Shown in pieces: positions 17,167 to 25,934 of a stretch of DNA of 64,000 nt. A model generated the notes under the pieces. It was given only the letters and a program-made list of their open reading frames with translations. It had not been told where the DNA came from and searched no databases. The stretch spans positions 6,828,501 to 6,892,500 of the forward strand of contig NZ_CP108106.1 of assembly GCF_041435195.1 (NCBI RefSeq), written 5' to 3'. Source of the DNA: Streptomyces sp. NBC_00224 (GTDB lineage Bacteria > Actinomycetota > Actinomycetes > Streptomycetales > Streptomycetaceae). Every line of letters begins with the position of its first letter. Position 1 is the first letter of the stretch. A program made the translations under genes and the position numbers.

Positions 17167-17317
17167 GCTATGTCCCACTGCTCAGGTCTTGACGGGAGAC
17201 AACCCGAAAGGCTCAGCTTAGAGTTCACATGTTGGAGATAGGGCGGGGCCTCAAAGCTGCGGCCTCGTGCGGGGGCGGCCGTCGTGCCGCCTGCCTACGG
17301 CAGGAGTGGATGAGTCG

Positions 17318-18517
17318 ATGGAGACTCCGGGGTCGCAGACGTCATTGCACCGGGCCAATCTGGAGCGGGTCGTACGCGCGGTGCGCATGGCGGGCTCGCT
17401 CACCCAGGCCGAGATCGCCAGGACCACGGGGCTCTCCGCGGCCACGGTCTCCAACATCGTTCGTGAACTGAAGGAAGCCGGAACCGTCGAGGTCACGCCC
17501 ACCTCGGCGGGCGGCCGCCGGGCCCGCAGCGTCTCGCTCAGCGGCTCCGCGGGCATCGTCATCGGCGTCGACTTCGGCCACACCCATCTGCGCGTCGCGG
17601 TCGGCAACCTGGCCCACCAGGTGCTCGCCGAGGAGGCCGAGCCGCTCGACGTCGACGCCTCCTCCGCACAGGGCTTCGGCAGGGCGGAACAGCTGGTCAC
17701 ACGGCTGATCGCGGCCACCGGCATCGGCCCGGACAAGGTCATCGGGGTGGGTCTGGGCGTGCCCGGACCCATCGACATGGAGTCCGGAACGCTGGGCTCC
17801 ACGGCCATCCTGCCGGGCTGGACCGGCATCAACCCCCGCGAGGAGCTCTCCGGGCGCCTGGGCGTGCCGGTGTACGTCGACAACGACGCCAACCTGGGCG
17901 CCCTGGGCGAGCTGGTGTGGGGCAGCGGGCGCGGGGTCAAGGACCTGGCGTACATCAAGGTGGCGAGCGGTGTCGGCGCCGGTCTGGTGATCGACGGGCA
18001 GATCTACCGGGGCCCGGGCGGCACGGCCGGCGAGATCGGGCACATCACCCTGGACGAGTCGGGCCCGGTGTGCCGCTGCGGCAACCGGGGCTGCCTGGAG
18101 ACCTTCACGGCCGCCCGGTACGTGCTGCCGCTGCTCCAGTCCAGCCACGGGGCCGATCTGACCATGGAACGGGTGGTCCAGCTGGCCCGCGAGGGCGACC
18201 CGGGGTGCCGCCGGGTCATCGCGGACGTGGGACGCCACATCGGCAGCGGTGTCGCCAACCTCTGCAATCTGCTCAACCCCAGCCGGGTGGTGCTCGGCGG
18301 CGATCTGGCGGAGGCCGGGGAGCTGGTCCTGGGGCCCATCAGGGACTCCGTGTCGCGGTACGCCATCCCCAGTGCGGCGCGCCAGCTTTCGGTCCTTCCG
18401 GGCGCCCTGGGCGGCCGCGCCGAGGTGCTCGGCGCGCTGGCTCTGGTACTGAGTGAAATGGGCGATTCGACCCTGTTGGAGAGCGCTCTCCCTGCTGGGG
18501 CTCCTGCCTTCACTTAG
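17318..18517 (+). CDS. rok7B7: ROK-family transcriptional regulator (Rok7B7-like)
   Basis: 399 residues from ATG 17318 (GTG 17306 is possible; GGAG lies just before it). Residues about 15-75 form a winged helix-turn-helix (LTQAEIARTTGLSAATVSNI). Residues about 85-395 are a ROK sugar-kinase-like domain: the phosphate-type loop GVDFGHTHLRVAVG, GVGLGVPGPI, the sugar-binding GGTAGEIGHIT with a catalytic-type E-x-G-H, and the ROK zinc site CRCGNRGCLE. The gene sits between ngcEFG and xylFGH, as Rok7B7 (SCO6008, by recall) does in S. coelicolor, where it represses xylFGH and affects carbon catabolite repression and antibiotic timing. Regulation of both neighbouring importers is inferred. The inducer is not known from sequence. 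Confidence 0.85.
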   Translation: METPGSQTSLHRANLERVVRAVRMAGSLTQAEIARTTGLSAATVSNIVRELKEAGTVEVTPTSAGGRRARSVSLSGSAGIVIGVDFGHTHLRVAVGNLAHQVLAEEAEPLDVDASSAQGFGRAEQLVTRLIAATGIGPDKVIGVGLGVPGPIDMESGTLGSTAILPGWTGINPREELSGRLGVPVYVDNDANLGALGELVWGSGRGVKDLAYIKVASGVGAGLVIDGQIYRGPGGTAGEIGHITLDESGPVCRCGNRGCLETFTAARYVLPLLQSSHGADLTMERVVQLAREGDPGCRRVIADVGRHIGSGVANLCNLLNPSRVVLGGDLAEAGELVLGPIRDSVSRYAIPSAARQLSVLPGALGGRAEVLGALALVLSEMGDSTLLESALPAGAPAFT

Positions 18518-18525
18518 ATAACGGA

Positions 18526-18565
18526 TGGCACCGTTGTCATCTCGTTAAGGATTTACTCCTTGACG
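18526..18565 (+). promoter_or_regulatory. xylF upstream operator-like element and promoter candidate
   Basis: TGGCACCGTTGTCA (18526-18539) resembles the palindrome before the GH92 gene. It is followed by an inverted repeat AAGGA-TTTAC-TCCTT (18547-18561) that runs into a -35-like TTGACG (18560-18565). A clear -10 was not found. Confidence 0.4.
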
Positions 18566-18637
18566 GTGGCCCCCCAGCCGAGTTGACTTCCAGCCACCTC
18601 GGCCGCAACGTCGCGGCCTCGTCAGGGAGGTTCCAGA

Positions 18638-19753
18638 ATGAACACGCGTATGCGTCGTGCCGCCGTGGCCGTGGCCGCCACCGCAATGGCTGTCTCTCTC
18701 GCCGCCTGTGGAAGCGCCAAGGAATCGGGCGACAAGACCAAGGAGTCGACCGGCTCCAAGAAGGGCGACGCGATCAAGATCGGTCTGCTCCTGCCGGAGA
18801 ACCAGACCGCGCGTTACGAGAAGTTCGACAAGCCGCTCATCGAGAAGAAGGTCAGCGAGCTGACCAACGGCAAGGGCAAGATCGTCTACGCGAACGCCAA
18901 GCAGGACGCGACGACGCAGACGCAGCAGGTCGACACGATGATCACCAACAAGGTCGACGCGCTGATCGTGGACGCGGTGGACTCGAAGGCGATCGCGGGC
19001 GCGATCAAGAAGGCCAAGGACCAGGGCATCCCGGTCGTCGCCTTCGACCGTCTGGCCGAGGGCCCGATCGACGCGTACACGTCGTTCGACAACGAGCAGG
19101 TCGGCCATGTGCAGGGCAAGGCCCTGGTCGACGCGCTGGGCGCGAAGGCCAAGGACGGCCAGATCGTGATGATGAACGGCGCGATCACCGACCCGAACGC
19201 CGCCCTGTTCAAGAAGGGCGCGCACGCCGAGCTCGACGGCAAGGTGAACATCGGCAAGGAGTACGACACCAAGGAGTGGAAGCCGGAGAACGCCAACGCC
19301 AACATGGAAGGCGCCATCTCCGCCCTGGGCAAGGACAAGGTCATCGGCGTCTACTCCGCCAACGACGGCATGGCCGGCGGCATCATCACCGCCCTCAAGG
19401 CCGCCGGCCTGTCCACGCTTCCCCCGGTCACCGGCCAGGACGCCGAACTCGCCGGAGTCCAGCGCATCGTCGCGGGCGAGCAGTTCATGAGCGTCTACAA
19501 GCCCTACGTCCAGGAAGGCCCGATCGCGGCCGAGATGGCCGTGGCGCTGGCCAAGGGTGAGAAGCTGGACTCGATCGCGAAGTCCAAGGTCGACAGCCCG
19601 ACCACCAAGGGCGTCCCGTCGGTGATCCTCCCGGTCGTGTCGCTGACCAAGGACAACATCAAGGACACCGTCATCAAGGACGGCATCTACAAGGTCGACG
19701 AGATCTGCACCTCGAACTACAAGGCCGCCTGCGACGCGCTCGGCCTGAAGTAG
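18638..19753 (+). CDS. xylF: Xylose-type ABC transporter substrate-binding lipoprotein
   Basis: 371 residues, ATG 18638 with GGGAGG seven bases upstream. Signal peptide with lipobox LAAC near residue 24, then a Lys/Ser/Thr-rich linker and a periplasmic-binding-protein type I fold (IKIGLLLPENQTARYEKFDK, VDALIVDAVDS, GIPVVAFDRLAEGP, VIGVYSANDGMAGGI, LPPVTGQDAELAGVQRIVAG). These match XylF/RbsB-like binding proteins for xylose and related pentoses. It is followed by single-domain ATPase and permease genes, and preceded by the ROK regulator. Confidence 0.88.
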   Translation: MNTRMRRAAVAVAATAMAVSLAACGSAKESGDKTKESTGSKKGDAIKIGLLLPENQTARYEKFDKPLIEKKVSELTNGKGKIVYANAKQDATTQTQQVDTMITNKVDALIVDAVDSKAIAGAIKKAKDQGIPVVAFDRLAEGPIDAYTSFDNEQVGHVQGKALVDALGAKAKDGQIVMMNGAITDPNAALFKKGAHAELDGKVNIGKEYDTKEWKPENANANMEGAISALGKDKVIGVYSANDGMAGGIITALKAAGLSTLPPVTGQDAELAGVQRIVAGEQFMSVYKPYVQEGPIAAEMAVALAKGEKLDSIAKSKVDSPTTKGVPSVILPVVSLTKDNIKDTVIKDGIYKVDEICTSNYKAACDALGLK

Positions 19754-19766
19754 TCCCCCGCCGGAA

Positions 19767-19867
19767 CCCCCGCGCGCACGCTGTGCGCGGGGGGAGCCCC
19801 GGCCCCCGAAGCCTGTCCGGCGCCCCGCCCCCCTTCTCAGCCCCCGCTATCGGGCGGGGCGCCGGAC
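19767..19867 (+). promoter_or_regulatory. Two hairpins between xylF and xylG
   Basis: First hairpin core CGCGCAC-GCT-GTGCGCG (19773-19789), flanked by C- and G-runs. Second: perfect 16-bp stem GTCCGGCGCCCCGCCC (19815-19830) with 19852-19867. In binding-protein operons such hairpins usually stabilise the upstream message or act as a leaky terminator, giving more binding protein than ATPase and permease. That role is inferred. Confidence 0.65.
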
Positions 19868-19965
19868 GGAACGCTTCTCCTCCTCGTTCTCTTCTGCTCA
19901 ACCTCCGCGCCCTCCTCCTCGGGCGCGGCATCCCCGCCGGTCAGGCGGCGAAGGAGATGGTTCAC

Positions 19966-20745
19966 GTGTCCGCTACGCCCGTGCTGGCGTTGCGCGGGGT
20001 CTCCAAGCGATTCGGTGCCGTTCAGGCGCTCACCGACGTAGAGCTTGAGGTCCACGCCGGTGAGGTTGTCGCCCTGGTGGGCGACAACGGAGCCGGAAAG
20101 TCCACGCTGGTCAAGACGATCGCGGGTGTGCACCCCATCGATGACGGCGTCATCGAGTGGGAGGGCCGCGGCGTACAGATCAACAAGCCGCACGACGCCC
20201 AGTCGCTCGGCATCGCGACCGTCTACCAGGACCTCGCGCTGTGCGACAACATCGACGTCGTCGGCAACCTCTACCTCGGCCGGGAGCTGCGCAAGCGCGG
20301 CATCCTCGACGAGGTCGAGATGGAGCGCCGCTCGCGCGAGCTGCTCACCACGCTGTCGATCCGCATCCCGAGCGTCCGCATCCCGATCGCGTCGCTCTCC
20401 GGCGGTCAGCGCCAGACCGTCGCCATCGCCCGTTCGATGCTCGGCGAGCCCAAGCTCGTCATCCTCGACGAGCCGACCGCGGCCCTCGGCGTCGAGCAGA
20501 CCGCGCAGGTCCTCGACCTGGTCGAGCGGCTGCGCGAGCGCGGCCACGCGGTCATCCTCATCAGCCACAACATGGCCGATGTGAAGGCCGTCGCGGACAA
20601 GGTCGCCGTGCTGCGCCTCGGCCGCAACAACGGCGTCTTCGAGGTCAAGAACACCTCGCAGGAAGAGATCATCTCCGCCATCACCGGCGCCACGGACAAC
20701 GCCGTGACCCGCCGTGCGGCGCGCAACGCGGAGGTTCAGAAGTGA
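19966..20745 (+). CDS. xylG: Xylose-type ABC transporter ATP-binding protein, single domain
   Basis: 259 residues from GTG 19966; AAGGAG (19951-19956) is nine bases upstream, whereas the ATG at 19957 touches it directly. It has Walker A (GDNGAGKST), Q-loop (TVYQDLAL), signature LSGGQ, Walker B (LVILDEP) and switch His (ISHN). It has one ATPase domain, unlike the two-domain XylG/RbsA proteins of enteric bacteria, so two copies would be needed per transporter. The stop overlaps the xylH start. Confidence 0.88.
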   Translation: MSATPVLALRGVSKRFGAVQALTDVELEVHAGEVVALVGDNGAGKSTLVKTIAGVHPIDDGVIEWEGRGVQINKPHDAQSLGIATVYQDLALCDNIDVVGNLYLGRELRKRGILDEVEMERRSRELLTTLSIRIPSVRIPIASLSGGQRQTVAIARSMLGEPKLVILDEPTAALGVEQTAQVLDLVERLRERGHAVILISHNMADVKAVADKVAVLRLGRNNGVFEVKNTSQEEIISAITGATDNAVTRRAARNAEVQK

Positions 20746-22082
20746 ACACCGACAAGACCTCCCCCGTGGACAAGGCCGCGGCGGCCGACCCGACCGCGCC
20801 CATCCACCTCGACAAGCCGCACGAGGCCCCCGTCGACGCGCCGCCGGCCGCGGGCGAGGCGGTCACCGCCGTCGACCCGCGCCTGCTCGTGCGCGAGCAG
20901 GGCTTCGCGGGCTACCTGTCCGAGTTCAAGCGCAAGATGAAGGCGGGCGACCTCGGGTCGCTGCCGGTCGTCGTCGGCCTGATCGCCATCATGGCGATCT
21001 TCCAGAGCCTGAACTCGAACTTCCTGACCGCCGGCAACCTCTCCGACATCAGCGTCGCCATGGTCGGTACGGGCATGATCGCCACCGGCATCGTCTTCGT
21101 GCTGCTGCTCGGCGAGATCGACCTGTCGGTCGGCTCGGTCAGCGGTGTCGCGGGCGCCAGCTTCGCGGTGCTCAACGTCACGCACGGCATGGCCGAGTGG
21201 CTGGCCCTGGTCCTGGCCGTCCTCACCGGTACGGTCGCCGGCGCCATCCACGGCTTCGTCTTCGCCAAGATCGGCGTCCCCGCGTTCGCCGTGACCCTGG
21301 CCGGTCTGCTGTTCTGGAACGGCTTCATGCTCCAGGTCCTGGGCAGCAACGGCACGATCAACCTGGACCCCGAGGGCCTGGTCGCGAAGCTGACCAGCTA
21401 CTACTTCAGCGATGTGGCGGCCGCCTACGGCCTGGCCGCGATCGCGGTGGTGGCGTTCTTCCTCACCTCGTTCCTCGACAGCCGGCGCCGCGAGGCGGCC
21501 GGGGTGCCGTCCCGGCCGCTCAGCGAGATCGTGCTGCGCACGGTGCTGCTCGCGATCCCGGCCGTCGGCGCCGCCGCCGTCTACAACCAGTACAAGGGCC
21601 TCCCGCTCGCGGTGGTGCTCTTCCTGGCGGTCCTGGTGCTCACCGACTTCGTGCTCCGGCGCACCGCGTACGGCCGCAAGGTCTTCGCGCTCGGCGGCTC
21701 CATCGAGGCCTCCCGCCGGGCCGGCATCAACGTGGTGATGATCCGCACCTCGATCTACGCCATCTCCGGCACCTTCGCGGCCATCGGCGGTCTCTTCCTC
21801 GCCTCGAAGATCACCGCGGCCAACCAGGGCGCGGGCAGCGGCGAGCTCCTGATGAACGCCATCGCGGCGGCCGTCATCGGCGGCACCAGCCTCTTCGGCG
21901 GCCGCGGCCGCACCTGGAACGCGCTGCTCGGTGTGCTGGTGATCACCTCGATCCAGTACGGCCTGGCCCTGCAGGGCATCGCCTCGCCGATCCAGTACAT
22001 GATCACGGGTGGCGTACTGCTCGCGACCGTCGTGATCGACGCGGTCACCCGCAAGACCCAGAAGTCCGCCGGCCGCGCCTGA
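20742..22082 (+). CDS. xylH: Xylose-type ABC transporter permease
   Basis: 446 residues from GTG 20742, overlapping the xylG stop by four bases (GTGA). A soluble N-terminal tail of about 65 residues (Ala/Pro/Asp-rich) precedes a BPD_transp_2 permease with about ten to eleven helices. Typical motifs are GEIDLSVGSVSG and the C-terminal IGGTSLFGGRG-WNALLGVL segment. With XylF and XylG it imports xylose or a similar pentose. Confidence 0.88.
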   Translation: MNTDKTSPVDKAAAADPTAPIHLDKPHEAPVDAPPAAGEAVTAVDPRLLVREQGFAGYLSEFKRKMKAGDLGSLPVVVGLIAIMAIFQSLNSNFLTAGNLSDISVAMVGTGMIATGIVFVLLLGEIDLSVGSVSGVAGASFAVLNVTHGMAEWLALVLAVLTGTVAGAIHGFVFAKIGVPAFAVTLAGLLFWNGFMLQVLGSNGTINLDPEGLVAKLTSYYFSDVAAAYGLAAIAVVAFFLTSFLDSRRREAAGVPSRPLSEIVLRTVLLAIPAVGAAAVYNQYKGLPLAVVLFLAVLVLTDFVLRRTAYGRKVFALGGSIEASRRAGINVVMIRTSIYAISGTFAAIGGLFLASKITAANQGAGSGELLMNAIAAAVIGGTSLFGGRGRTWNALLGVLVITSIQYGLALQGIASPIQYMITGGVLLATVVIDAVTRKTQKSAGRA

Positions 22083-22143
22083 CCCGCGGCCCACACCCCT
22101 CGCGTTCCTTGTGGGGCAAGGGGGCCCCACGGTAGGACCACCG

Positions 22144-22176
22144 ACGTGCCCGGTGCCCTCGCGGCGCCGGGCACGT
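22144..22176 (+). terminator. Terminator of the xylFGH operon
   Basis: 14-bp stem with one mismatch (ACGTGCCCGGTGCC at 22144-22157; GGCGCCGGGCACGT at 22163-22176), 61 bases after the xylH stop. Confidence 0.8.
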
Positions 22177-22306
22177 CTGTGCGCGGGCGCGGATGTCAGC
22201 CATTCGCGTGACGCGGAACGCACCGCCCGATGACCGCCGTCGCGAACGGAACATTAGACTCGGCGGAATCGGCATGCTCGACCAGCACGGATGCAAGGAG
22301 GCACGG

Positions 22307-24220
22307 GTGCCGCTGCTTACCCGTATCAGGGGACCGCGCGATCTCGACCGGCTCAGCCCGGAGCAGCTGGACCAGCTGGCCGCTGAGATCCGGACCTTTC
22401 TCGTGGACGCGGTCTCCAAGACCGGCGGGCACCTCGGCCCCAACCTGGGCGTCGTGGAGCTCACGATCGCGCTGCACCGCGTCTTCGAGTCGCCCAAGGA
22501 CAAGGTCCTGTGGGACACCGGCCACCAGAGCTATGTGCACAAGCTCCTCACCGGCCGCCAGGACTTCTCCAAGCTGAAGATGAAGGGCGGGCTCTCCGGC
22601 TACCCGGCCCGCGCCGAGTCCGAGCACGACTTCATCGAGAACAGCCACGCCTCCACCGTGCTGGGCTGGGCCGACGGCCTGGCCAAGGCCAACGAGGTCC
22701 TGAAGAAGGACGACCACGTCGTCGCGGTCATCGGCGACGGCGCGCTCACCGGCGGTATGGCCTGGGAGGCGCTGAACAACATCGCCGCCGCCAAGGACCG
22801 CCCGCTGGTCATCGTGGTCAACGACAACGAGCGCTCCTACGCGCCGACCATCGGCGGCCTCGCCAACCACCTGGCCACCCTGCGCACCACCGACGGCTAC
22901 GAGCGCTTCCTGGCCAAGGGCAAGGACCTCCTGGAGCGCACCCCGGTCGTCGGCAAGCCGCTGTACGAGACGCTGCACGGCGCCAAGAAGGGCCTCAAGG
23001 ACTTCATCGCCCCGCAGGGCATGTTCGAGGACCTGGGGCTGAAGTACGTCGGCCCGATCGACGGCCACGACATCGAGGCCCTGGAGTCCGCCCTGACGCG
23101 CGCCAAGCGCTTCGGCGGCCCGGTCATCGTCCACTGCCTCACCGAGAAGGGCCGCGGCTACCAGCCCGCCCTGGCGGACGAGGCCGACCGCTTCCACGCC
23201 GTCGGCAAGATCCACCCCGACACCGGGCTGCCGGTCTCGACCTCCGGCCTCGACTGGACCTCGGTCTTCGGCGAGGAGATGGTCAGGCTCGGCAAGGAGC
23301 GCGAGGACATCGTCGCGATCACCGCGGCCATGCTCCAGCCGGTCGGGCTCGACAAGTTCGCCAAGGCCTTCCCGGAGCGGGTCTACGACGTGGGCATCGC
23401 CGAGCAGCACGCCGCGGTCTCCGCGGCGGGCCTGGCCACCGGTGGGCTGCACCCCGTCTTCGCCGTCTACGCCACCTTCCTCAACCGCGCCTTCGACCAG
23501 GTCCTGATGGACGTCGCCCTGCACAAGTGCGGGGTGACGTTCGTCCTGGACCGGGCCGGGGTCACCGGCACCGACGGCGCCTCGCACAACGGCATGTGGG
23601 ACATGTCGATCCTCCAGGTAGTCCCCGACCTGCGGATCGCGGCCCCGCGCGACGCCGACCAGGTGCGCGCCCAGCTCCGCGAGGCCGTCGAGGTGGATGA
23701 CGCCCCTACCGTCGTGCGCTTCTCCAAGGGCGCGGTCGGCCCGGCGGTCCAGGCGGTCGGCCGGATCGGCGGCATGGACGTGCTGCGCCGCCCCGAGGCC
23801 GAGAGCCCCGACGTGCTCCTCGTCTCGGTCGGCGCGCTCGCCCCGATGTGCCTGGAGATCGCCGACCTGCTGGACGCCCAGGGCATCTCGACCACCGTCG
23901 TCGACCCGCGCTGGGTCAAGCCGGTCGACGAGGCGCTGGCGCCGCTCGCCGAGACCCACCGGGTCGTCGTCACCGTCGAGGACAACAGCCGCGTCGGCGG
24001 TGTCGGTTCGGCCGTCGCGCAGGCGCTGCGCGACGCGGGCGTCGACGTACCGCTGCGCGACTTCGGCATTCCGCCGCGCTTCCTCGACCACGCCTCCCGC
24101 AAGGAGGTCATGGCCGAGATCGGGCTGACCGCGCCGGACATCGCGCGCCAGGTCACCGGCCTGGTCGCCAAGCTCGGCGGCCTGGAGAGCGAGAGCGCCG
24201 TGGAGCCCGCGCGCGACTGA
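22307..24220 (+). CDS. dxs: 1-deoxy-D-xylulose-5-phosphate synthase
   Basis: 637 residues from GTG 22307, with AAGGAGG five bases upstream. DXS condenses pyruvate and glyceraldehyde 3-phosphate with thiamine diphosphate, the first step of the MEP isoprenoid route. Visible features: [15 protein letters not shown] and [15 protein letters not shown] at the start; the ThDP motif [16 protein letters not shown]...NDN; the glutamate-containing [16 protein letters not shown]; and the [18 protein letters not shown] segment. Length is normal for the family. A conserved neighbour of xylFGH in streptomycetes as I remember it, although it uses deoxyxylulose, not xylose, and has its own spacer and terminator. 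Confidence 0.95.
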   Translation: MPLLTRIRGPRDLDRLSPEQLDQLAAEIRTFLVDAVSKTGGHLGPNLGVVELTIALHRVFESPKDKVLWDTGHQSYVHKLLTGRQDFSKLKMKGGLSGYPARAESEHDFIENSHASTVLGWADGLAKANEVLKKDDHVVAVIGDGALTGGMAWEALNNIAAAKDRPLVIVVNDNERSYAPTIGGLANHLATLRTTDGYERFLAKGKDLLERTPVVGKPLYETLHGAKKGLKDFIAPQGMFEDLGLKYVGPIDGHDIEALESALTRAKRFGGPVIVHCLTEKGRGYQPALADEADRFHAVGKIHPDTGLPVSTSGLDWTSVFGEEMVRLGKEREDIVAITAAMLQPVGLDKFAKAFPERVYDVGIAEQHAAVSAAGLATGGLHPVFAVYATFLNRAFDQVLMDVALHKCGVTFVLDRAGVTGTDGASHNGMWDMSILQVVPDLRIAAPRDADQVRAQLREAVEVDDAPTVVRFSKGAVGPAVQAVGRIGGMDVLRRPEAESPDVLLVSVGALAPMCLEIADLLDAQGISTTVVDPRWVKPVDEALAPLAETHRVVVTVEDNSRVGGVGSAVAQALRDAGVDVPLRDFGIPPRFLDHASRKEVMAEIGLTAPDIARQVTGLVAKLGGLESESAVEPARD

Positions 24221-24253
24221 CGAAGGCGCCGGTGAACAGCCGGCGACCGGTCA

Positions 24254-24298
24254 ATGGGCCGGTCCGATCGCCCTGTACGGGTGGTTGGACCGGCCCAT
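24254..24298 (+). terminator. dxs terminator
   Basis: 12-bp perfect stem ATGGGCCGGTCC (24254-24265) with 24287-24298; 21-base loop. Confidence 0.75.
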
Positions 24299-24384
24299 CC
24301 GCGTGAATTACCGCCGCCGCCCGGTACCCGTACCGCCACTCGTCCCGATCATGGCGGGGACATGAGCTAGCGGAGGTGCACAAG

Positions 24385-25860
24385 GTGGCTGGTACCGGTC
24401 TCTTTCGGACCAAATCAATCGAGAAGTCCATCGCGGACACAGAGGAGCCGGAACACGCACTCAAGAAATCGCTGTCCGTCCTCGATCTGACGGTCTTCGG
24501 CGTCGGTGTCATCATCGGCACCGGCATCTTCGTCCTCACGGGCAAGGTCGCCAAGGAGAACGCGGGCCCGGCGGTCTCCCTCGCGTTCGTGGCGGCCGGC
24601 GTCGTCTGCGCGCTGGCGGCGCTCTGCTACGCGGAGTTCGCCTCCACGGTCCCGGTGGCCGGGTCCGCCTACACGTTCTCGTACGCCTCGCTCGGCGAGC
24701 TCCCCGCCTGGACCATCGGCTGGGACCTGGTGCTCGAATTCGCCCTCGGCACCGCGGTGGTGGCCGTCGGCTGGTCGGGCTACGTACGCTCGCTGATGGA
24801 CAACGCGGGCTGGCACCTGCCGGATGCGCTGTCCGGGCGCGAGGGCGCCGACGGCTTCGGCTTCGACATCCTCGCCGCCGCCCTCGTCCTGGTGCTGACC
24901 GCCATCCTGGTCTTCGGGATGAAGCTCTCCGCACGCGTCACCTCGGTCGTCGTGGCCATCAAGGTCACCGTCGTACTGATCGTGATCATCGCGGGCGCCT
25001 TCTTCATCAAGTCCGAGAACTACAAGCCGTTCATCCCGAAGGCGCAGCCGCAGCCCGCGGGGAGCAGCCTCAAGGCGCCGCTGATCGAGCTGATGTCGGG
25101 GTACGCGCCCACCAACTTCGGTGTGATGGGCATCTTCACCGCCGCCTCCGTCGTCTTCTTCGCCTTCATCGGCTTCGACATCGTGGCGACGGCCGCCGAG
25201 GAGACCAAGAACCCGCAGCGGGACATGCCGCGCGGCATCCTCGGCTCGCTCTTCATCTGCACCGCCCTGTACGTCGCCGTCGCGATCGTCGTCACCGGCA
25301 TGCAGCACTACACCCAGCTCTCCATCGACGCCCCGCTCGCCGACGCCTTCAAGGCCACCGGGCACCCCTTCTACGCGGGCGTCATCAGCTTCGGCGCGGC
25401 CGTCGGCCTCACCACGGTCTGCATGATCCTGCTGCTCGGCCAGACCCGGGTGTTCTTCGCGATGAGCCGGGACGGGCTGCTGCCCCGCTTCTTCTCGCGC
25501 GTCCACCCCCGCTACCGCACCCCGCACCGCCCGACCATCCTGCTCGGCGGGCTCATCGCGATCCTCGCGGGCTTCACCAGCCTCAGCGAACTCGCCGAGC
25601 TGGTGAACATCGGCACCCTCTTCGCGTTCGTCATCGTCGCGGTGAGCGTGGTCATCCTGCGGCGCACCCGGCCCGATCTGCACCGCGCCTTCCGCACCCC
25701 GCTGGTGCCCTGGGTGCCGATCCTGTCGGTGGCCGCCTCGCTGTGGCTGATGCTCAATCTGCCCGCCGAGACCTGGCTGCGGTTCGGGATCTGGATGGCG
25801 ATCGGCTTCGTCGTCTACTTCCTGTACGGGCGGTCCCACAGCCGCATCAACGTAGAGTGA
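24385..25860 (+). CDS. APC-superfamily amino-acid permease
   Basis: 491 residues from GTG 24385, with CGGAGG eight bases upstream (GTG 24376 overlaps that site). About twelve membrane helices; the first has the APC core GVGVIIGTGIFVLTG and is followed by PAVSLAF...CALAALCYAEFAS. This matches the cationic amino-acid transporter (CAT/YfnA-like) branch; FVAFIGFDIVAT-type and AAEETKNPQRDMP motifs are present. It probably imports an amino acid by proton symport; substrate not predictable. Stands alone between two terminators. Confidence 0.9.
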   Translation: MAGTGLFRTKSIEKSIADTEEPEHALKKSLSVLDLTVFGVGVIIGTGIFVLTGKVAKENAGPAVSLAFVAAGVVCALAALCYAEFASTVPVAGSAYTFSYASLGELPAWTIGWDLVLEFALGTAVVAVGWSGYVRSLMDNAGWHLPDALSGREGADGFGFDILAAALVLVLTAILVFGMKLSARVTSVVVAIKVTVVLIVIIAGAFFIKSENYKPFIPKAQPQPAGSSLKAPLIELMSGYAPTNFGVMGIFTAASVVFFAFIGFDIVATAAEETKNPQRDMPRGILGSLFICTALYVAVAIVVTGMQHYTQLSIDAPLADAFKATGHPFYAGVISFGAAVGLTTVCMILLLGQTRVFFAMSRDGLLPRFFSRVHPRYRTPHRPTILLGGLIAILAGFTSLSELAELVNIGTLFAFVIVAVSVVILRRTRPDLHRAFRTPLVPWVPILSVAASLWLMLNLPAETWLRFGIWMAIGFVVYFLYGRSHSRINVE

Positions 25861-25888
25861 CGCTCGCTGGTTCCCCGAGTTGATCGCG

Positions 25889-25928
25889 CGGCCCCGTATG
25901 TCCCGCTTCGGAGGGAACTGCGGGGCCG
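25889..25928 (+). terminator. Terminator of the permease gene
   Basis: 8-bp stem CGGCCCCG (25889-25896) with CGGGGCCG (25921-25928), with an inner TCCCGC/GAGGGA pairing. Confidence 0.6.
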
Positions 25929-25934
25929 GATAGC

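Noticed and set aside
20736..24091. Long minus-strand frames over xylH and dxs
   Set aside because: Antisense shadows of a permease gene and of dxs, both unmistakable on the plus strand.
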